Shown here: positions 35,760 through 44,662 of the stretch, piece by piece
Layout: each line of letters opens with the position of its first letter
How positions within the stretch are numbered: the first letter of the stretch is position 1
Source of the DNA: Akkermansia sp.
Lineage (GTDB): Bacteria; Verrucomicrobiota; Verrucomicrobiia; Verrucomicrobiales; Akkermansiaceae
DNA length: 64,000 nucleotides
Direction: 5' to 3'
NCBI GenBank assembly: GCA_030536145.1
Contig: JAUNQN010000002.1
Location: 56,648-120,647 of the forward strand
Translations under genes and position numbers: made by a program
The notes under the pieces: generated by a model
What the model saw: only the letters and a program-made list of their open reading frames with translations
Databases searched by the model: none
Told to the model about the DNA's origin: nothing

Positions 35760-38700
35760 AAAAACGCCTGCTACTGTACGTGTTATGGGAGAAAAACGGG
35801 GAGGTGCGTGATTTTGTCGCCTATTCGTTGGAGCAGTATCGTGCCTTCGCCGGGGATGTGCTGGTCATTGCCAACGGCGGCTTGTCTGCGCGCGGGCGCA
35901 GCCGCCTGGAATCCTTGGGCGTACGGTACATCGAGCGTGAAAACACAGGGCTGGATTTTGCGGCGTGGAAAGCCGCTATCGAGCAGGAGGGGTGGGAAAA
36001 GCTTGCCGGGTTGGATGAGCTGATCCTGGCAAATTGCTCATGCTACGGCCCCTTCTTTCCCCTGCAAGGGGTGTTTGGGCGGATGGAAACCGATGCCTGT
36101 GATTTTTGGGGGATGACGCGGCATCCCGATTCTGCCAACTGCGTGATACCGGAGGAGCCTGCCACCCGCATTATTTCCCACTTGCAGTCGTATTTCCTGG
36201 TGTTCCGCCAGTCTGCAATCTGCTCGGCGTGCTTCCGCCGCTGGTGGGAAACGCTGGTGCCTGCGGCAAGCTACCTGGAAGAAGTGGGGTATCATGAGGT
36301 GCAGTTTACCCGCTACCTGGAACAGGGCGGTTTGCGGGCGGCCTCCTATTATGAGGATGCGAGCTCCCTTGCAGAGAACCCGACGGTGTTCTCGGATATG
36401 GAGGAGGTGCTGGAACATCAGATGCCCTTGATCAAGGTCAAGATGTTCAGCGATTTCCTGCCTTATTACCAATGGGCGGGCGTAAGCGGTTTCCCGTGGC
36501 GGTTCCTGGAGAGGCTGGGGGAGTATACCGCCTATCCCATGGACAACATATGGAGAAACATAGCGGATGACATGGGCTATACTTCCCTCCCGCAGCCCGA
36601 ACTGGAGTGGGGAAATGCGGCTGCCGTGGTGCAGCTGGCATGCAGCGGGGACCGCATGAAGTTCCTGCTGGAAGCTCCTTCCGGGAAAGCTGTGACCGCC
36701 AGTTGTGGCGGAGAAACGTATGAACCCTGCCAGGTTGCCGGAGCGGGTGGCGGACGTCAACTGTTGACCTTTGCTCTGCCGTTGGCGGTGAATACATGGG
36801 TGGAGCTCCGGCAGGCCGCGGAGCCTTTGCCCCTGCGCATGGCGGCGCCGTGGAATATGGCGCTGCGCTATATGCTGCTGCGGCGCAACCGCCTGAAGGT
36901 GCTGAACCGCGCGGCCTATATGCGGGCATTGGGCCTGTCTCCGTCAGCCCCTGCCATGTGGCGCCTGCGGCACCGTGTGGCTCATGCTCCGCAGAATACC
37001 ATGTTGTTTGTGGAGACGGGGATTCCCAACAAGGCACTGCGGCTGCTGGCTCTTTCTGCCGCAGCCCTGGGTGCGCGCGTGCGCTTCATGTCGCAATGGT
37101 CGGTGCAGGAATCGCTGCCCCGGAATTTGCATGCGCACGTGGAGGAGTATGCTCCCGGTACTTTTGCCAAATGGGCGTATAGGGCCTCACTCGTGGTGTG
37201 TGACGGTGTCCTGCCGCCGTGCAGAGTCAAGGAATGTCTCTACCCCATGCTGCGTGCCCGCGTGGTGCTGGCCTACCCGCAGGCGGCGGAGCTGCTGGGA
37301 GATGCCCATAAGAGGCTGCTGAGGTATCAGATGCCGGTGGAAGTGTTTGCTGCCTCTTCCGAAGAAGCCCGATGGTACGGGGAGTTCCTTGCTTGCCCCT
37401 ATCAGGCTGCTCCCCCTGCGGGAGCCGCTGCCCGACTGCTGATGCACGGGCAGCAAGGCGCCACTCCCGCAGCGCAGGAAGCATGGCGGCGGTTGACGGA
37501 AATTTCCGATGCGGCACAGGTGGTGGGCTTCCATGGGACCAGCCATGCCGGACAGCCGCCTGTCGAGCCCTCGGCCCTCCTCGTTTCCCACCTTTTGGAT
37601 TATACCGGAGCTCCCATTGCCCTGCTGGGTTTGGTGGAGCCCCTGCGGCGTATGGGGCTGGCGGTGGTGGTGCTTTCCCCTGTGGATGGACCCTTGCGGC
37701 AGGCGTTTGAGCAGAAGGGGTGCCGCGTGCTGATTGCCCCACGCCCGCAGGATATTGATCCGCAATGCTTCCGCCTGATGGGGGTGGAGCTGTGCATCTG
37801 CAATACCGTGGTGATGGGGATGTGTTTCGCCGCCTATTCCTCCGCCCTGCCCTCCCTGCTGTGGATTCATGAGAACATGACACCGCCTGATACGGAGCGG
37901 GATGGGGAAATCCCTTTCACTGACGATGAGTCCATGTACGGCTGGGAATCCGCATCATACGGGGTGATGAACCCCCGCCTGTTGCAGGCCTTGCAGCCCC
38001 TGCAGAAGCGGGTGGCTTTCTGTTCTGAACTTGCCGGAACCCCCTTCCGCAAGCTGCTTCCCGAAGCGTCCCGGATGCCGTACGTCATCCGCAATCAGGC
38101 GGAGGCAGATGAAGCTGCGCTGCCCTCTCCTCGCGGCGGGGATTTCGTTCACTTCGCCTTTGTCGGCTCGTTTAACCGGCGCAAGTCGCCGCACCTGATT
38201 CTGGAAGCCTTGGCCATGATACCACCGGCCCTGCGCCGCCGTTGCCGTATCAGTCTGGTGGGGCGTCCTGCGGAACCGGATGAATATGCCCTGCAGCTGG
38301 AAACGCAGGCGGCTCCCTTTGCAGAGGTGCAAATCCTGCCGATGATGGAGCCGCAGGATGTGCAGCGGTTCTACAAGACGGTGGATGTGCTGCTGTGCCC
38401 CTCCCAGTCGGACCCCATGCCCCTGGTGGTGACCGAGGCGTGGATGCACGGCTGCCCCGTTGTGATGACCGGGAACGTGGGGCAGCGGAGCATGGCGGAG
38501 GCGGGGGATTCACGCAACGCCTATGTGATACCCGTGGGGGATGCCGCCGCGCTTGCCGCTGCCATGCAGCACCTGGCGGAGCACCCGGAGGAGTTGCCGC
38601 TGCTCTCCCGAAATGCCCGCCGCACGTATTGCCGCTATTTTGATGAGGAGAACGCTGCCCGCCGTTGGATGGAATTGGCGGCACAGTTGCGTGTGCAGGC

Positions 38701-39466
38701 GGTGGATATGCCCGCACAGCCCGTTGTAACGGCGGAGGATGTGCAGGCTGCCATGCCGGCTGCGCCCTTGCTTGTCCACCTGCACGGGCAGCGCGGGTGC
38801 CGCTATTTGCCGTGTTATTTGCCGGCCTTGGCTCCATATCCCTATGAATTGGTGGTAACGCTTCCCGCCGGTTGCACTGCAGAGCGTGCCCGGATAGCGG
38901 CACTTTGTCCGCAGGCTGTAATCGTGGAGCTTCCGGAGGGGGGCACGGCGTGCGCCAATCCCCTGTCTCATGTGCTGCAGCAGGTGGAGCGTTCCAAGTA
39001 CAGTCTTTACATTTCGTTGAATGCCGAGACCTGGGAGGATGCGGAGCGGTCCGCCGCCTTGTTGCGCCCGCGCTACCTGGCGGCCGTGCTGTCTGCGTTC
39101 CTCAACCTCCCCGCACTGGTGGTGGTGGGCCACCGCGCCGATGTGTGCCTTTGCGAGCCCGGCGGAGCGCCTGCTGCGCAGGTTGTTGCCGCAGAGCGGA
39201 GAGACCTTGACCATGCCCTGCCGGGATGTCTTGAGTCTGCCCGCAACGTGTTTATCTGCCGTGCTTTCTTGTTGGCGTCGGTGGCGGAATTGACGATGCC
39301 GGACACGCCTCCTCTCCAGCCCCCGCCCAAGGCCTGCGCACCCCTCTCCAAGTGGCGCCGTATAGTCCGCTTCCTGTATCAGGACAAAACCACCGCCAAG
39401 AGACACCGTATCATCAAAATCTGCAAGGTTCCCGTCTACATCAGCAAGCGCAAGCAGTATGACTGA
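35756..39466 (+). CDS. large multidomain glycosyltransferase (RgpF domain + GT4)
   Basis: 1236 residues. Residues 1-270 are RgpF-like (NTGLDFAAWKAAIE, LILANCSCYGPFFPL, SYFLVFRQSAIC). Residues about 280-600 are poorly recognisable. Residues about 610-990 form a GT4 (GT-B) enzyme: VGSFNRRKSPHLILEAL, RISLVGRP, and the donor-binding DVLLCPSQSDPMPLVVTEAW. The final 240 residues include a second RgpF-like-looking segment (PYPYELVVTLPAG, SKYSLYISLN). The extreme C-terminus RFLYQDKTTAKRHRIIKICK mirrors the preceding protein. A single chain with several transfer sites suggests a processive polysaccharide assembly enzyme. Last gene of the rml operon. Confidence 0.8.
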   Translation: MKKRLLLYVLWEKNGEVRDFVAYSLEQYRAFAGDVLVIANGGLSARGRSRLESLGVRYIERENTGLDFAAWKAAIEQEGWEKLAGLDELILANCSCYGPFFPLQGVFGRMETDACDFWGMTRHPDSANCVIPEEPATRIISHLQSYFLVFRQSAICSACFRRWWETLVPAASYLEEVGYHEVQFTRYLEQGGLRAASYYEDASSLAENPTVFSDMEEVLEHQMPLIKVKMFSDFLPYYQWAGVSGFPWRFLERLGEYTAYPMDNIWRNIADDMGYTSLPQPELEWGNAAAVVQLACSGDRMKFLLEAPSGKAVTASCGGETYEPCQVAGAGGGRQLLTFALPLAVNTWVELRQAAEPLPLRMAAPWNMALRYMLLRRNRLKVLNRAAYMRALGLSPSAPAMWRLRHRVAHAPQNTMLFVETGIPNKALRLLALSAAALGARVRFMSQWSVQESLPRNLHAHVEEYAPGTFAKWAYRASLVVCDGVLPPCRVKECLYPMLRARVVLAYPQAAELLGDAHKRLLRYQMPVEVFAASSEEARWYGEFLACPYQAAPPAGAAARLLMHGQQGATPAAQEAWRRLTEISDAAQVVGFHGTSHAGQPPVEPSALLVSHLLDYTGAPIALLGLVEPLRRMGLAVVVLSPVDGPLRQAFEQKGCRVLIAPRPQDIDPQCFRLMGVELCICNTVVMGMCFAAYSSALPSLLWIHENMTPPDTERDGEIPFTDDESMYGWESASYGVMNPRLLQALQPLQKRVAFCSELAGTPFRKLLPEASRMPYVIRNQAEADEAALPSPRGGDFVHFAFVGSFNRRKSPHLILEALAMIPPALRRRCRISLVGRPAEPDEYALQLETQAAPFAEVQILPMMEPQDVQRFYKTVDVLLCPSQSDPMPLVVTEAWMHGCPVVMTGNVGQRSMAEAGDSRNAYVIPVGDAAALAAAMQHLAEHPEELPLLSRNARRTYCRYFDEENAARRWMELAAQLRVQAVDMPAQPVVTAEDVQAAMPAAPLLVHLHGQRGCRYLPCYLPALAPYPYELVVTLPAGCTAERARIAALCPQAVIVELPEGGTACANPLSHVLQQVERSKYSLYISLNAETWEDAERSAALLRPRYLAAVLSAFLNLPALVVVGHRADVCLCEPGGAPAAQVVAAERRDLDHALPGCLESARNVFICRAFLLASVAELTMPDTPPLQPPPKACAPLSKWRRIVRFLYQDKTTAKRHRIIKICKVPVYISKRKQYD

Positions 39467-39481
39467 TTGCAGAACCGTGGC

Positions 39482-39510
39482 TTGTCTTTCGGGCCAATGT
39501 GTGCTAGTGT
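39482..39510 (+). promoter_or_regulatory. sigma70-type promoter of the terminal GT2 gene
   Basis: TTGTCT at 39482-39487, 17-bp spacer, TAGTGT at 39505-39510 preceded by TGC. The leader of about 15 nt includes GGGAGAAC. Confidence 0.6.
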
Positions 39511-39531
39511 TTCTGGGAGAACACAAGTCCT

Positions 39532-40395
39532 ATGCCTAAAGTTTCCGTTCTCATGCCGCTTTACAACACGCAGGAAGAGCACCTGCGTGCAGCTATCGAC
39601 AGTGTCCTGGCTCAAACCTACGCGGATTTTGAGCTCCTGCTCCTCAATGATTCCCCGCAGAATACCCGCTTGGCGGAAATTGTGGCAGAATACAAGGATG
39701 AGCGTATCCGCTTCAGCTGCAATGAGCGCAATATCGGTATCACGGATTCCCGCAACAGGCTTATCGAGATGGCGCAGGGAGAATATCTGGCCGTGATGGA
39801 CCATGATGACATCTCCCTGCCGGAGCGCCTGGCAAAGCAGGTGGCCTATCTGGAGACCCACCCGGAGGTGGGAGTGGTGGGTGCCCGGGTGCGGAACATG
39901 GGTGAGCGCAACAACCTCAGCACTTATCCTGAGGATGCGCACCAAGTGAAGCTGGGACTAATGTGCGGCTGCGTGGTGCCTCACTCCTGCGCCATGATTC
40001 GCCGCAGTGTGTTGATGGAGACCGGTATCCAGTACGAGTCCGTGTTTTCCCCTGCGGAGGACTACGCACTCTGGTGCCGCCTGATTCCGCACACGGAACT
40101 GGTGAACCTGCCGGATGTGTTGCTGCATTACCGGTTGCATGACAGCAACGTTTCCAAAAAACAAGCCGACCGCATGATTGCGGCCACGGCGGCTGTCCGC
40201 GCCTATGCCCAGACGGAGTATCCCGCCCTCTTCTGCGAGTACCGCCAGTACGCCACGCATGACACCCGCATTACCTTCCTGGGTATTCCCCTGCTTAAAA
40301 TCACGGGCACTCAGCATGAGCGCCGCTACCTCCTCTTCAACCATATTCCCGTTGCGCGCGTTCGCCATACCTGCAAGATTTACGGCAAAAGGTGA
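39532..40395 (+). CDS. GT2 family glycosyltransferase
   Basis: 287 residues. Typical GT2 sequence: VSVLMPLYNTQEEHLRAAIDS (shortened: SVLMPLYNTQ), QTYADFELLLLNDSP, NIGITDSRNRLI, and the DxD region YLAVMDHDDISLPERLAKQ. HSCAMIRRSVL and SPAEDYALWCRL match the acceptor half. The C-terminal 40 residues carry the shared tag (FLGIPLLKITG, YLLFNHIPVARVR). It has its own promoter although it follows the rml operon by 65 nt. It probably adds a sugar to the same polysaccharide. Confidence 0.88.
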   Translation: MPKVSVLMPLYNTQEEHLRAAIDSVLAQTYADFELLLLNDSPQNTRLAEIVAEYKDERIRFSCNERNIGITDSRNRLIEMAQGEYLAVMDHDDISLPERLAKQVAYLETHPEVGVVGARVRNMGERNNLSTYPEDAHQVKLGLMCGCVVPHSCAMIRRSVLMETGIQYESVFSPAEDYALWCRLIPHTELVNLPDVLLHYRLHDSNVSKKQADRMIAATAAVRAYAQTEYPALFCEYRQYATHDTRITFLGIPLLKITGTQHERRYLLFNHIPVARVRHTCKIYGKR

Positions 40396-40434
40396 ATTTT
40401 TTCCGCACATCGCGGAGCATGACCGCGCGTGAGC

Positions 40435-40463
40435 TTGCATGCGGCGGGTGATTGGTGTAGGAT
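40435..40463 (+). promoter_or_regulatory. sigma70-type promoter of the flavoprotein gene
   Basis: TTGCAT at 40435-40440, 17-bp spacer, TAGGAT at 40458-40463; ATG 24 nt downstream. Confidence 0.65.
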
Positions 40464-40487
40464 AGGGGGGAACCCCATTTTGAACCG

Positions 40488-41030
40488 ATGATGAAGAAAG
40501 TAACCGTAATCAGTACCAGCCTGCGGGCCGGGAGCAATTCAGAGACACTGGCGCAGGAGTTTGCACGCGGCGCGGCAGAGGCCGGGCACAGCGTGACCAC
40601 CATCACCCTGGCGGGCAAGCGGCTGGAGTTCTGCCGCGGCTGCCTGGCATGCCAGAAACTGGGCCGCTGTGTGGTGGATGATGATGCCAATGCCATAGCG
40701 GAGCAGGTGCTGGGGAGTGATGTGGTGGTGTTTGCCACGCCCGTGTACTACTATGGCATGAGCGGGCAGATGAAGACCCTGCTGGACCGCATGAACAGCC
40801 TGTACCCCAAGGATTACCGCTTCCGCGACGTGTACCTGGTGGCCAGTGCGGCGGAGGATACGCCGGATGCGCTGGAGCGCACCGTGGGCGGGCTCACGGG
40901 CTGGGTGGAATGCTTTGAGAAGGCCCGCCTGGCGGGTGTGGTGCAGGGCCACGGCAACAGCAACCCCGGCGATGTGAAATCCAACCCCGCCCAGCTGGAG
41001 GCTGCCTACCGCGCCGGTGCGGCGGTGTAA
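40488..41030 (+). CDS. flavodoxin-like NAD(P)H-dependent FMN reductase
   Basis: 180 residues of the NADPH-dependent FMN reductase/iron-sulfur flavoprotein group. The FMN phosphate loop STSLRAGSNSETLA is at the N-terminus. A cysteine cluster CRGCLACQKLGRC lies at about residues 49-61, as in multimeric flavoproteins. PVYYYGMSGQMKTLLDR forms the flavin-binding loop. Two ATGs lie in tandem (40488 and 40491). Its physiological substrate is unknown; relatives reduce quinones, nitro compounds or act in redox relay. Single gene. Confidence 0.87.
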   Translation: MMKKVTVISTSLRAGSNSETLAQEFARGAAEAGHSVTTITLAGKRLEFCRGCLACQKLGRCVVDDDANAIAEQVLGSDVVVFATPVYYYGMSGQMKTLLDRMNSLYPKDYRFRDVYLVASAAEDTPDALERTVGGLTGWVECFEKARLAGVVQGHGNSNPGDVKSNPAQLEAAYRAGAAV

Positions 41031-41058
41031 TTCCCCTTTTTGCCTGCTCCCGTGCGGG

Positions 41059-42624
41059 TTACTCCCCGATGGGGAGGGTGAGGATGAAGGTGGTGCCCTG
41101 GGGGGTGGATTTCTCCAGCGCCAGGTCACCGCCTATGGAGCGGGCGATATCACGGGAGAGCGCCAGGCCCAGGCCCACGCCGGGCTTGCGGTTCAGGTCC
41201 GCCTGGGAGGAGCGGGAGAAGGGGCGGAACAGGCGCTTGCGGATTTCCTCCTGCATGCCGGGGCCGTTGTCTGCCAGGCGGATGACCAGGTTGCGGGTGT
41301 TTCTGACGGTGGAGATGGCCATGGAGGGGGAATCCACCGTGCCTGCGTACTTGATGGCGTTGTCCACCAGGTTGGTGAGAATCTGGTCCAGGGAGACCAG
41401 GTCCGTGCGCAGGGAGACGAGAGCGGTGCGGGTGTCCTGTGTGACGGTGACCTTGAACCCGGCCTCGCGCAGGCGGTCTGCGTGCTTGGCAAAGGCGGAA
41501 TCCAGCAGCTGGCGGCAGGGGCCGGAATCCTGGCGGCCGCGCTCCTTGCCGCGGGTCAGGCGTGCAAAGGCCAGCACATTCTCCACCAGGTGGGAAAGGC
41601 GCTTGCTTTCCCGGAACAGGTTCTCATGGTATTCCGGTATCTTCTCCTCTGCCACCAGGCCGTTGTGCAGCATCTCCGTCATCAGCTGGAAGGAGGTGAG
41701 CGGCGTGCGCAGCTCATGGGTCACGGCGGAGACAAAGTCGCTGCGGCGGCGCTCCAGGCGGGCATAGAAGGCCAGCAGGGCAAAGAGGATGGCAATGGTG
41801 AGCAGGGCAATGAGCCAGGCGGAGACCACCATGCCGCGCGCGGCATCATGGCGGGCATCCGTGGCCGGTATGTCCACGGCCTTTCCGGGGCGCAGCACCA
41901 GGGGCAGGGGGTGCAGGTTGGCGGCCTCCCCGCGCTGCACGCGGGAGATGCTGGCCTGCTTGAGCCCCGGCTCCACCAGGGGCATGAGCTCTGCGGCCAG
42001 TTTCCTGGCATCCATCACAAACCCCTCTGCGGCCATGCCGTGGGTGGTGGGCACGCTGCGCATGTACACAATGTCGTCCAGGTAGTTCCAGGCAAAGAAG
42101 GGGCCGGGCTCTCCCTTCAGGGCCAGGGGGGCCTCCAGGTCCGCATCATTCACATCATACACGTGCATCACGCCCTGCTGGCCGGCGGCCACCTTGGTGG
42201 TGTCGTTCGGGTTCAGCACGGGTGCGGCGGGGTTGAAGGCCTTCCTGCGGGCGGTATCCAGCAGGGTGGCGTTCTCCGTGAGCTCCTTCATGAACTCCTG
42301 CTGTTCCTGCGGCACGCGCAGGCCGTCCGGCAGGACCAGGAAAAAGCCCTTGTTGAAATCTGCGGCGCCGCCACCGGGCAGGGGGTAGTCCATGCCGGAA
42401 AGGTCCGGTGCCTTGCCCAGCTTGGTGCGCTCTGCGGTGAGCATGGCGGAGAGCAGCTCCTGCATGCGGGGCAGGGAGAGCTCCGTCAGGCGGTCGATCT
42501 GGCACTGCTCGTCGATGGCGCGCAGGCGGGCATCCAGCGTGGCGGCCTCATGCGCCTGCCAGAAGGCGCCGAACAGGGTGAGCAGGGCAAAGAGCCCCAG
42601 GATGATGGAAAGCTTGGATTTCAT
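41059..42624 (-). CDS. membrane sensor histidine kinase
   Basis: 521 residues. An N-terminal transmembrane helix (about 7-25), a periplasmic sensing domain of about 230 residues, and a second helix near 265-285 precede the dimerisation domain with the phosphorylated His in SAVTHELRTPLTS. The ATPase domain has N-box NLVDNAIKYA, G1 DNGPGM and G2 GVGLGLALSRD. No HAMP domain is obvious. It sits 14 nt downstream of its response regulator gene, so the pair is co-transcribed. The signal sensed is unknown. Confidence 0.93.
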   Translation of the reverse strand: MKSKLSIILGLFALLTLFGAFWQAHEAATLDARLRAIDEQCQIDRLTELSLPRMQELLSAMLTAERTKLGKAPDLSGMDYPLPGGGAADFNKGFFLVLPDGLRVPQEQQEFMKELTENATLLDTARRKAFNPAAPVLNPNDTTKVAAGQQGVMHVYDVNDADLEAPLALKGEPGPFFAWNYLDDIVYMRSVPTTHGMAAEGFVMDARKLAAELMPLVEPGLKQASISRVQRGEAANLHPLPLVLRPGKAVDIPATDARHDAARGMVVSAWLIALLTIAILFALLAFYARLERRRSDFVSAVTHELRTPLTSFQLMTEMLHNGLVAEEKIPEYHENLFRESKRLSHLVENVLAFARLTRGKERGRQDSGPCRQLLDSAFAKHADRLREAGFKVTVTQDTRTALVSLRTDLVSLDQILTNLVDNAIKYAGTVDSPSMAISTVRNTRNLVIRLADNGPGMQEEIRKRLFRPFSRSSQADLNRKPGVGLGLALSRDIARSIGGDLALEKSTPQGTTFILTLPIGE

Positions 42625-42638
42625 GGAAAGCGGGTGGT

Positions 42639-43337
42639 TCAGGTGGGGGAGTTCCAGCGGTAGCCGCGGCCGCGCACGTTCTCAAAGCAGCCGGCGGCCT
42701 CTTCTCCCAGCTTCTCTTTCAGGCGTGCCAGGGTCACGGCCACGGTGCGGGTCTTGTCCTTCTTGTCCCGCTTCTCCTCCATGCCCCACACGCGCATCAG
42801 CAGCTCTGCCTGGGTAATCAGGCGGTCCGGGTGGGTCAGGAAGTAGCGGAACAGCTTGAACTCCATATCCGTGAGCGCGGTTTCCCCCCCCGCCGTGAAC
42901 ACGGCGCAGCGGCGCTGGCTGTCCAGGCTGCCGCCGGGGAAGGCAAGGTCCTGCACGGCCATGGGCGCGCGGGTGGGGTAGCGGCGCAGCACCGCGCTGA
43001 TGCGGGCCAGCAGCTCCGCCACGCTGAACGGTTTCACCACGTAGTCGTCCGCCCCCAGCTCCAGGCCCTTCACGCGGTCCTTCTCCTCCCCGTGGGCGGT
43101 GAGTACAATGCTGGGTATGCCGGGGCATTCCTTGGCCATAATCTTGAGCAGCTTGAACCCGGTGACCACGGGCATGTTCACATCCAGCAGGGCCAGGTCC
43201 ACCGGCTGGGAGAGCAGGGTGGCCAGGGCCTTCTCGCCATCGGAGGCGGTCAGCACGGCATAGCCTGCACCCTCCAGTGCATCCGTGAGCCCGCGGCGGA
43301 TGCTGGAGTCGTCTTCTGCTACCAGGATTGTACGCAT
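42639..43337 (-). CDS. OmpR/PhoB-family response regulator
   Basis: 232 residues. Receiver domain (1-115) with EDD at 8-10, phosphoacceptor D52 in LLDVNMP and the conserved Lys in DDYVVKPF. The winged-helix DNA-binding domain follows (LTDMEFKLFRYFLTHPDRLI, VRGRGYRW). Partner of the downstream histidine kinase. The coding strand contains a G8 run at 42884-42891 at the start of the DNA-binding domain. It has a near-leaderless promoter. Target genes unknown. Confidence 0.95.
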   Translation of the reverse strand: MRTILVAEDDSSIRRGLTDALEGAGYAVLTASDGEKALATLLSQPVDLALLDVNMPVVTGFKLLKIMAKECPGIPSIVLTAHGEEKDRVKGLELGADDYVVKPFSVAELLARISAVLRRYPTRAPMAVQDLAFPGGSLDSQRRCAVFTAGGETALTDMEFKLFRYFLTHPDRLITQAELLMRVWGMEEKRDKKDKTRTVAVTLARLKEKLGEEAAGCFENVRGRGYRWNSPT

Positions 43338-43345
43338 ACGCGCGT

Positions 43346-43374
43346 ATTCTATACGGAAACGGGGCGTGCCTCAA
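43346..43374 (-). promoter_or_regulatory. sigma70-type promoter of the two-component operon, near-leaderless
   Basis: On the minus strand TTGAGG (43369-43374), 17-bp spacer, TAGAAT (43346-43351); ATG after 8 nt. Confidence 0.65.
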
Positions 43375-43485
43375 CCCAAAAAATGCCCGCATGCGCGGAA
43401 AAACGCAAAATAACGCAGAAAAAGCTGTACAAGGCGGCACCGGTGAGAGTAGACTCCACCCCGGCAGGATACGCTGCCCGTAGAT

Positions 43486-44589
43486 ATGTCACAAAAAACC
43501 CAGCGAATCTACAGCATTGATGCCGTGCGCGCTACGGCCCTGCTGCTTATACTCATGGCGCACTCCTTTGTAGCATTCGGTTCCCACACCATGAGCTGGG
43601 CCTGTACCACGCAGGCGGATACCGTGAGCCGCTTCCTCTTTGATTACCTGTTCCTGGGCAACGGGTTCATGATGTTCTCCTTCCTGTTCGGCCTGAGTTT
43701 CTTTTTCCAGATGGACCATGCGGACGCCAAGGGGATAGACTTCCGCGGGCGCTTTTGCTGGCGCCTGGCGCTGCTGCTGGTGTTCGGCATCATCCACAAT
43801 GCGTTCTATGCCTCAGATATCCTGATGATATTTGCCCTGGCCGGTTTTATGCTGGTGCTGGTGCACAAGGTGGGGACCCGGTGGCTGGTGGCGCTCCTGG
43901 CGGTGATGCTGGCGCAGCCCCTGGTGCTGGACGGGGCCATAGCGCACTACAACGGCACCTGGGTGCCCGGTACGCCGCTGGTGCAGACCCCGCCTGCGGA
44001 TCCGGCCACGCTGTGGGAGGCCATCAAGCTGAACTCCACGGACCTGCTGCTGTGGAAGGCGCAGTACCAGTGGGAATCCGGCCGCTTGTTCTATACGCTG
44101 GGCATGTTCCTGCTGGGTACCATCACCGGGCGCCTGCGCCTGTTTGAGCAGCCGCGCGCCAAGTACCTGCCGCGGGTGGCGGCGGGCGGGCTGGTGTTCC
44201 TGCTGGCCATGGTGGCGGTGGAGAATGCGGTGCCGCAAGATTTCAAGTACTACATGGAGGGCTGGCGCCAGGTGGCCACGGTGGCCACGCTCATTCCCTT
44301 CCTGGCCTGGTTCTACGGGCTGCCCTGCCTGCAGAAGTTCCTGCAGCCGCTCTATTCCATTGGCCGCAGCACGCTTACGGCCTATATTATGCAGGGCGTG
44401 GTGCTCACGCTGGTGTTCTATGCGTACGGCCTGGGCTGGGGCGGCACCACCACCATGGGGGAGCGCCTGCTGATTGCCCTGGGCTTCTACGTGCTCCAGA
44501 TGCTCTTCTTCACCCTGTGGCTGAAGTACAACAAGTTCGGCCCGCTGGAGGGCGTGTGGCGCAGGCTCACCCGCATCGGCATGAAATAG
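43486..44589 (+). CDS. DUF418 (YeiB-like) membrane protein
   Basis: 367 residues with about nine transmembrane helices. The N-terminal RIYSIDAVRATALLLILMAH and the C-terminal PLYSIGRSTLTAYIMQ, then KYNKFGPLEGVWRRLT, are hallmarks of DUF418/YeiB proteins. These share a fold with acyltransferase-3 enzymes. The substrate is unknown; relatives are suspected of acylating or transporting envelope components. It ends at a bidirectional terminator shared with RNase D. Start ATG 43486 is the only reasonable one. Confidence 0.85.
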   Translation: MSQKTQRIYSIDAVRATALLLILMAHSFVAFGSHTMSWACTTQADTVSRFLFDYLFLGNGFMMFSFLFGLSFFFQMDHADAKGIDFRGRFCWRLALLLVFGIIHNAFYASDILMIFALAGFMLVLVHKVGTRWLVALLAVMLAQPLVLDGAIAHYNGTWVPGTPLVQTPPADPATLWEAIKLNSTDLLLWKAQYQWESGRLFYTLGMFLLGTITGRLRLFEQPRAKYLPRVAAGGLVFLLAMVAVENAVPQDFKYYMEGWRQVATVATLIPFLAWFYGLPCLQKFLQPLYSIGRSTLTAYIMQGVVLTLVFYAYGLGWGGTTTMGERLLIALGFYVLQMLFFTLWLKYNKFGPLEGVWRRLTRIGMK

Positions 44590-44602
44590 TGCAGCCTGCC
44601 GG

Positions 44603-44649
44603 AAAATCAAAAGCTCCCTCCTGTCCGCAGGCGGGCGCTTTTGATTTTT
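44603..44649. terminator. bidirectional intrinsic terminator
   Basis: 12-bp stem (aaaatcaaaagc / gcttttgatttt) with a 22-nt loop; A/T ends give U-runs on both strands. It lies between the DUF418 and RNase D genes. Confidence 0.85.
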
Positions 44650-44662
44650 GGGGAAAGGGGGA

